IMG/VR virus record: IMGVR_UViG_3300032086_005219
Span: 1 to 46,485 of that record
From: a virus
Length of the DNA stretch: 46,485 nt
Reading direction: 5' to 3' (one strand)
Position 1 is the stretch's first letter; every line of letters begins with the position of its first letter. Under the pieces are notes generated by a model, which saw only the letters and a list, made by a program, of their open reading frames with translations, searched no databases and was not told the DNA's origin. The translations under genes were made by a program, and so were the position numbers. Shown here one piece after another: positions 42,840 to 46,485 of the stretch.

Positions 42840-43169
42840 GTGAAATCGATCTACGACTACAGATGCGAAAACCTACAGAGCGTAAGATTAAAATTTAAAA
42901 CAATTAGTGAAATGGCCGAATTCATAGGAACCTCAAAACAGTCAATGGGGCAACTACTTAATGGCAACAGGAAATTAGGCGCTAATCTGGCAAGAAAAAT
43001 AGAAGAACTATTAGATTTACCAAGAAATCAATTAGATCAACCCGACGCTTCAACACCAGAAGAAGTCGACGAACTATCCAAAGAGATTGCTAGAAGAATA
43101 ATTAAAAGTAATATTCCTCCCAGAAAAATATTGGCTATGATTGATGCTTTACTTGTTGAAGACGAATGA
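42840..43169 (+). CDS. CI-like repressor without peptidase domain, 109 aa
   Basis: Residues 22-62 form an XRE-type HTH (TISEMAEFIGTSKQSMGQLL, then NRKLGANLARKIEELLDL). The C-terminal 45 residues (STPEEVDELSKEIARRIIKS, then RKILAMIDALLV) are a short helical dimer part. There is no S24/LexA-like protease domain, so RecA-driven self-cleavage cannot release it. It is divergent from the Cro-like gene, with operators in between, and is followed by a terminator, so it is the best candidate for the prophage repressor. Induction would then need an antirepressor or other signal. Start ATG at 42840? The sequence before is GGAGATGTTAACG then TTG/GTG-like; the GTG at 42840 serves as start, with GGAG 8 bases upstream. 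Confidence 0.8.
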   Translation: MKSIYDYRCENLQSVRLKFKTISEMAEFIGTSKQSMGQLLNGNRKLGANLARKIEELLDLPRNQLDQPDASTPEEVDELSKEIARRIIKSNIPPRKILAMIDALLVEDE

Positions 43170-43270
43170 GTGAAGGTAAATAAGTAAATATTCATCCAAT
43201 CACAAAAGAAAGTAATCAAAAAAAGTAATCAAACTTCCGAGTATTATCCTAACTTTTTCAAACCCTCATC

Positions 43271-43299
43271 AAAAAAAAGTGCGAAAAGCACTTTTTTTT
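43271..43299. terminator. Bidirectional terminator after the repressor gene
   Basis: AAAAAAAAGTGC-GAAAA-GCACTTTTTTTT is a perfect 12-bp stem with eight T's, symmetrical enough to act in both directions. It separates repressor transcription from the operator-controlled int operon. Confidence 0.92.
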
Positions 43300-43309
43300 C
43301 ACTTGCAAT

Positions 43310-43347
43310 GTAATCACTTTCTGATAACGTAATCGTAAATTGATTAC
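43310..43347. promoter_or_regulatory. Two adjoining 19-bp operators before the int operon (OL-like)
   Basis: Sites 43310-43328 (GTAATCACTTTCTGATAAC) and 43329-43347 (GTAATCGTAAATTGATTAC) lie directly next to each other and match the OR-like sites in the cro/repressor region. TTGCAA at 43303-43308 could be a -35 element. Two further half sites (AGTAATCAAA) lie near 43214 and 43227. A repressor dimer pair bound here would shut off the rightward operon ending in xis and int. Confidence 0.83.
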
Positions 43348-43364
43348 ATCAAGTGGAGAGGGCT

Positions 43365-43517
43365 ATGCAAGCAGAATTGAACTCAACCATCCAAAAACGC
43401 CGTGAACGGCGAGATGCAATTCTCGCAGGTATCGCGCTCTTCTTGCTTACAGCGTTCCTTACGCTTGCTGATTTGGACGCACTGCTGGTGGCCCTAATTC
43501 ATGACACCCATTTTTAA
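43365..43517 (+). CDS. Small membrane protein, 50 aa, first gene of the int operon
   Basis: The frame starts at the ATG at 43365 with GGAGAGG 3-6 bases before it and ends at 43517. The N-terminus is basic (QKRRERRDA); residues 18-45 form one hydrophobic segment (AILAGIALFLLTAFLTLADL, then ALLVALI). It lies 17 bp after the second operator, at the place where lambda has the first pL gene. It may be a superinfection or membrane-effect protein; the function is unknown. The gene is short but the ribosome site, position and hydropathy support it. Confidence 0.72.
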   Translation: MQAELNSTIQKRRERRDAILAGIALFLLTAFLTLADLDALLVALIHDTHF

Positions 43518-43600
43518 TTTGTCCTACGTGGGACATGGCTAGTGCGTGAACGGCAAGCGTAACTAGCCATACTTTCTTCGAAATTAGTGAGGCGTGAACA

Positions 43601-44386
43601 ATGAAACTCTTCTCATGTAAATTTATCACTCTCGAGTGTCACCCTGACCATGTGATGCTGGGTACTGAACAACAACTCACCGTGTTCGTTACGTGCAAGT
43701 ATCAAAAAGAGGTTCGAGAGCTTGCTGAAAGAGAGTTGTCATTTTGGGATCGTGAACATCATCAGAACTACAAAATATCGAAAATTGGTACCGCCAAAAC
43801 CAGCCAATATAAAAACTACCTATCGGAACGAGAACAAGCTGGTTATAAAAACTATACCGCACTAACTGAAATGGATGATCCTGTCTTGTTCTCTTACCTA
43901 GGGTTGGTACAAGACGCGCTTTATCGTCTCGACAATGATTTTGCTGATACCTGCCCTATTGAAACTCGCCAAGAGATGGCTGAAAAGCTGGAGTGTGCTT
44001 TCAATGAACATATCGAAAACACGCCTGATTTTAATATCGATGCCACCAAACGCGAATTTCTTGAAATCGAATGGGATGATTATGAGGCCGTCCGGCAGAC
44101 TCTACTCAACCTACGCTGCTTGCGCGTTCTTCTCCGCGAAGTCGCCCACATCAATACCAAGGGCAACCAACCAGCACTCACTGAGCCCGCTAAGCATAAA
44201 CACACTGACCATCTTGATTATGGCCACTTTGCTGATATTAAGAAGCAACCTAGCCAATACACCACAGATGTCGCTGCAAATAAGATCCACTTTCTAATGG
44301 GTGGCAGTGTTGAAATGGATGACATCCGCATGATCGTCAGTTTTATCAAAGACTATCAAGTGCCATACATCATGTTCACAAAATAG
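43601..44386 (+). CDS. Unknown early phage protein, 261 aa
   Basis: I do not recognise this protein. It is soluble, with no signal peptide or membrane segment. The first 50 residues are strand-rich (KLFSCKFITLECHPDHVMLG, QQLTVFVTCKYQKEVRELAE). The centre is helical and acidic, and a late part has KHKHTDHLDYGHF with clustered His and Asp, which could bind metal. The end HFLMGGSVEMDDIRMIVSFI is a neat alpha/beta finish. The gene lies in the operator-controlled rightward operon, 83 bp after the small membrane protein and 10 bp before the AlpA-like gene. It might be an early regulator or recombination accessory. Confidence 0.75.
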   Translation: MKLFSCKFITLECHPDHVMLGTEQQLTVFVTCKYQKEVRELAERELSFWDREHHQNYKISKIGTAKTSQYKNYLSEREQAGYKNYTALTEMDDPVLFSYLGLVQDALYRLDNDFADTCPIETRQEMAEKLECAFNEHIENTPDFNIDATKREFLEIEWDDYEAVRQTLLNLRCLRVLLREVAHINTKGNQPALTEPAKHKHTDHLDYGHFADIKKQPSQYTTDVAANKIHFLMGGSVEMDDIRMIVSFIKDYQVPYIMFTK

Positions 44387-44396
44387 AAGGTGTCGC

Positions 44397-44588
44397 ATGG
44401 GAAAAGGATACATGACGAATGCTCAGGTATGCCGTTACTTCTGTATTGAACGAACAACATTATGGCGCTGGTGCCGCAGTGGTTACTTCCCAAAACCTGA
44501 TACCTACGGAACGTTAAAGCGTTGGAAGATAGAAACTGTTGAGCAGTTTGAGCAAAACAACAAACGCCGCACTGATTCGAGGTGCTGA
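44397..44588 (+). CDS. AlpA/MerR-like HTH protein, 63 aa
   Basis: The sequence MTNAQVCRYFCIERTTLWRW followed by RSGYFPKPDTYGTLKRWKIE is the AlpA-type winged HTH (x-V-x-x-x-F-x-I-x-R-T-T-x-W-R-W). The tryptophan-rich recognition helix and the FPKP wing are typical. AlpA-like proteins regulate prophage excision or act as excisionase cofactors. It lies 10 bp after the unknown gene, with AAGGTG before the ATG, and two genes ahead of the excisionase. Confidence 0.84.
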   Translation: MGKGYMTNAQVCRYFCIERTTLWRWCRSGYFPKPDTYGTLKRWKIETVEQFEQNNKRRTDSRC

Positions 44589-44622
44589 TATGACCACCAG
44601 CAATCACATTTAAGGGACGAAC

Positions 44623-44937
44623 ATGCAACGATTTATCACTGATAGAAAAGCGCTGGCGCAACGTATTCGTGTAGCAAGAGAGTGCAGAGAGTTAACTCAA
44701 GTCAGAATGGCCAAATATTTAGGGCTTGCTCGTCAAACCTACCTGGATATTGAAACCGGCAAAACTGAACCGAAAGCGGGCACCCTACTCGCTATCGCTC
44801 AGATATTAAAAACGGATTATCGGTTTCTATTAACGGGTGAAAAATATAACGATGGGATCCCGTTAACCATCGATGATGTTAATCAATACTTCGCGAGGAA
44901 TTGCGGGGATATACATTTGCAGATAACCCAGAATTAA
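44623..44937 (+). CDS. XRE-family transcriptional regulator, 104 aa
   Basis: Residues 10-70 are a classic HTH_3 domain: KALAQRIRVARECRELTQVR, MAKYLGLARQTYLDIETGKT, EPKAGTLLAIAQILKT. The last 30 residues (GIPLTIDDVNQYFARNCGDI) are short and have no peptidase. It has a GGGACG-type ribosome site 4-9 bases before the ATG. It is part of the int operon, so it may be a second switch protein or an antirepressor-type factor for the short repressor. It is not the immunity repressor by position. Confidence 0.83.
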   Translation: MQRFITDRKALAQRIRVARECRELTQVRMAKYLGLARQTYLDIETGKTEPKAGTLLAIAQILKTDYRFLLTGEKYNDGIPLTIDDVNQYFARNCGDIHLQITQN

Positions 44938-44980
44938 TCCTACTTTGGCCAACATATAAAAAGACTCCATGAGGTGAGAT

Positions 44981-45238
44981 ATGAATAAGGACATAAAGGA
45001 AAGCGACCCACGTGTGATCATTACCCTCCCACAAAGCAAATGGGTAGGCGAAAACATCATTCAAGCCGTTTATGGACTCACTAGCACGGCTATCACGAAT
45101 TACCGGTTAAAAGCATGGCAACAAGGTGTCCACTATCGAAAAGTTGGCATTACAGGGGTACCATCAGGCAGCAAAGCAAAAGTCCTCTACAACATCCATT
45201 CAATTAATGAGTGGATAGACGCTTATCCCCAAATGTAA
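44981..45238 (+). CDS. xis: Excisionase (DUF1233-like)
   Basis: The 85-aa basic protein has LPQSKWVGENIIQAVYGLTS, TNYRLKAWQQGVHYRKVG and LYNIHSINEWIDAY, in line with DUF1233 excisionases (winged helix, closing helix with NEWI). It should bind near the attachment site to turn the integrase towards excision. It lies directly before the integrase (11 bp) in the same operon, with GAGGTGAG before the ATG. Confidence 0.87.
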   Translation: MNKDIKESDPRVIITLPQSKWVGENIIQAVYGLTSTAITNYRLKAWQQGVHYRKVGITGVPSGSKAKVLYNIHSINEWIDAYPQM

Positions 45239-45249
45239 GAGTAGGATCG

Positions 45250-46485
45250 ATGAAGAAGCTACCTACCGGTGTTGAGGTCCATTCAGGAAAGCTGAGGATC
45301 TGGTTCATGTTCAGAGGCAAGCGGTGCAGAGAAAGCTTATATTCTCCGCCAACGCCAAGAAACATCAAAATTGCCTTTGAGAAAAGAACCTCGGTTTGCC
45401 ACGCGATCCGACTGGGTACTTTTGACTATCTGGAATGGTTTCCTCATTCAACCAATCACCAAGATATGGTCAACATCAACACGCTTACAGTAAAGGGGCT
45501 ATTCGAGCGATGGTTAACACTCAAAAGAATTGAAGTCACAGAAGCGACGTTAACGAACTACCATAACCGACTCAAACAAACGCTGGCTTACCTTGATCCA
45601 GAGCTGCTTGTCAGCCATCTGACTCAAGAGCACATCTTAGATCTACGGTTGGCCTTATTAAGTACGTGTTCGGCCTCAACGGTAAACACCTACATGCGAA
45701 CAATAAAAGGGGTGCTGAGCTTTGCCATTACAAATGAATACTGCAGCCCTCGAGTAATAAGCGGTATCAAAGATTTAAAACAATCCAAGTCGCCCCCTAC
45801 GCCCCTTAGCCGTGATGAATTTTTTCGGCTTATCGAGGCCTGTAAAAATGAGCAGGATAAACACTTGTGGGCATTAGCCGTTTACACTGGGTTACGACAT
45901 GGCGAATTAATGGCGCTTGCGTGGGAAGATATTGATCTCAATAAAGGCCTTATTTATGTAAAACGTAATTTAACGTTAAAAGGTATTTTTAAATTACCTA
46001 AAACCACAGCGGGTGAAAGGGTAATTAACTTATTAGATCCCGCGATTAAAGCATTAATAAAACAAAAGCCTTTAACTTATATGATGTTGCCGGAAAATAT
46101 TACGGTTCAACAACGAGAGCATGGGAAAATAGAAATAGAAACCGTGCACTTTATTTTCTCTCCTCGTGTTACTGCTACAAAAGAAACGAAAAGTTATTAC
46201 TTTCATACTAGTATTCATGATAAGTGGACGGCAGCGATAAGACGTGCAAGAATCGCCTACCGAAAACCCTATCAGACCCGACATACGTTTGCTTGTTGGA
46301 TGTTATCTGCGGGTGCGAACCCTACATTTATAGCAAAACAAATGGGACATTCTAGTGCTAAAGAAATATATCAAACGTACGGAGATTGGGTTAGCGAGCA
46401 TACCCAAAATCAGCTTGATGTACTGAACAAAAAATACGGCGAGAATGCCCCCAACATGCCCCTAAAAACTAACAAGTTAATGTAA
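45250..46485 (+). CDS. int: Tyrosine site-specific integrase, 411 aa
   Basis: The N-terminal arm domain (LPTGVEVHSGKLRIWFMFRG, KRCRESLYSPPT) is the DUF3596-type start of phage integrases; this fixes the start at the ATG at 45250 rather than one 39 bp earlier. A SAM-like core-binding domain follows (TVKGLFERWLTLKRIEVTEA). The catalytic domain has TGLRHGELMALAWEDID (Arg), KTTAGER (Lys), TRHTFACWMLSAGA (Arg and His), KQMGHSS (His) and YQTYGDW (Tyr nucleophile). The last codons contain two TGCCCC repeats that may be arm-type sites. It integrates and, with the excisionase, removes the prophage. The stop codon is the last base of the window. Confidence 0.95.
   Translation: MKKLPTGVEVHSGKLRIWFMFRGKRCRESLYSPPTPRNIKIAFEKRTSVCHAIRLGTFDYLEWFPHSTNHQDMVNINTLTVKGLFERWLTLKRIEVTEATLTNYHNRLKQTLAYLDPELLVSHLTQEHILDLRLALLSTCSASTVNTYMRTIKGVLSFAITNEYCSPRVISGIKDLKQSKSPPTPLSRDEFFRLIEACKNEQDKHLWALAVYTGLRHGELMALAWEDIDLNKGLIYVKRNLTLKGIFKLPKTTAGERVINLLDPAIKALIKQKPLTYMMLPENITVQQREHGKIEIETVHFIFSPRVTATKETKSYYFHTSIHDKWTAAIRRARIAYRKPYQTRHTFACWMLSAGANPTFIAKQMGHSSAKEIYQTYGDWVSEHTQNQLDVLNKKYGENAPNMPLKTNKLM
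46444..46463. repeat. Two TGCCCC repeats in the integrase 3' end
   Basis: AATGCCCCCA and CATGCCCCTA are spaced 11 bp apart within the codons for NAPNMPL. They match the four repeats at 3598-3660 in sequence and spacing, at the opposite prophage end. They are probably integrase arm-binding sites that overlap the gene. Confidence 0.6.

Larger units (their letters stand above)
3598..46485. mobile_element. Intact lambda-like prophage (siphovirus, HK97-type head)
   Basis: A complete temperate phage gene order is visible: integrase and excisionase at the right end, a repressor/Cro switch, an O-like initiator and DnaB, lysis genes, terminase, head, tail, fibre genes and a Lom-like outer-membrane protein at the left end. 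Every structural class expected for a long-tailed phage is present and open. The left limit is placed between the GCCCCCA repeats (3598-3660) and the terminator behind the outer-membrane protein gene (3753-3786). The right limit is at or just past the integrase stop, outside the window. Extra cargo genes sit at 25.2-30.3 and 32.6-39.9 kb. The host attachment gene cannot be identified from this window. Confidence 0.93.

Noticed and set aside
45211-45249. Upstream ATG as the integrase start
   Set aside because: It lies inside the excisionase gene and adds 13 residues not found before the conserved LPTGVEV start of this integrase type.

Overview
The window is almost entirely an integrated lambda-like temperate phage (long-tailed, HK97-type head) in a marine-type gammaproteobacterium. 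Vibrionaceae such as Photobacterium or Vibrio is my guess from the A+T-rich composition and protein flavour; nothing in the window proves the host. The intact prophage runs from about 3.6-3.75 kb to the integrase stop codon at 46,485, which is also the last base of the window, so its right attachment site is just outside.

Region by region. 1-3,672: a hypothetical gene, a small secreted protein and a string of broken gene pieces (holin, amidase, DnaB, a possible integrase tail). These pieces are collinear with 30.6-46.5 kb of the intact prophage, so a decayed sister prophage appears to lie in tandem with the intact one. 3,827-24,574 (minus strand): Lom/Ail-like outer-membrane protein, tail fibre and tip adhesin, lambda J/K-like tail tip proteins, DUF1833 and M-like minor tail proteins, tape measure, a tail chaperone pair joined by a predicted -1 frameshift at GGGAAAC, tail tube, head-tail joining proteins, capsid, ClpP-like protease, portal, terminase and HNH. 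25,229-30,331 (minus): an A+T-rich four-gene operon with a C5-cytosine methyltransferase, a DUF262 protein, a DUF3696-type AAA ATPase and an unrecognised protein. It sits between the packaging and lysis genes and looks like a restriction or anti-phage cassette. 30,601-32,282 (minus): three-TM holin, Amidase_3 endolysin and two small proteins. 32,666-33,800 (plus): a SIR2-like protein overlapped by a 41-codon basic protein, then a terminator. 34,306-37,131 (plus): a three-gene operon of an unknown soluble protein, a four-TM protein and a HEPN (R-x4-H) protein. 37,406-37,901: a broken HNH gene. 38,161-39,888 (minus): a KAP-like P-loop ATPase. 39,998-42,712 (minus): DnaB, an O-like initiator with iterons inside its gene, a small protein and a Cro/YdaS-like protein. 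42,840-46,485 (plus): a short CI-like repressor, then the leftward-type operon ending in excisionase and integrase.

How it works together. Two clusters of 19-bp operators (consensus GTAATCA-N5-TGATAAC) lie between the cro-like and repressor genes and in front of the xis/int operon, the mirror image of lambda OR and OL. Replication genes lead leftwards towards lysis, packaging, head and tail genes. At least four accessory modules (methyltransferase/DUF262/AAA, SIR2, HEPN, KAP) are placed around the lysis genes and just after DnaB. The decayed copy has DnaB, a 262-bp conserved non-coding block and amidase nearly adjacent, so it acts as a natural empty-site comparison showing that 34.3-39.9 kb is inserted cargo. 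The most promising candidates for undescribed biology are the methyltransferase/DUF262/AAA operon, the HEPN operon and the SIR2 gene with its overlapping small ORF.
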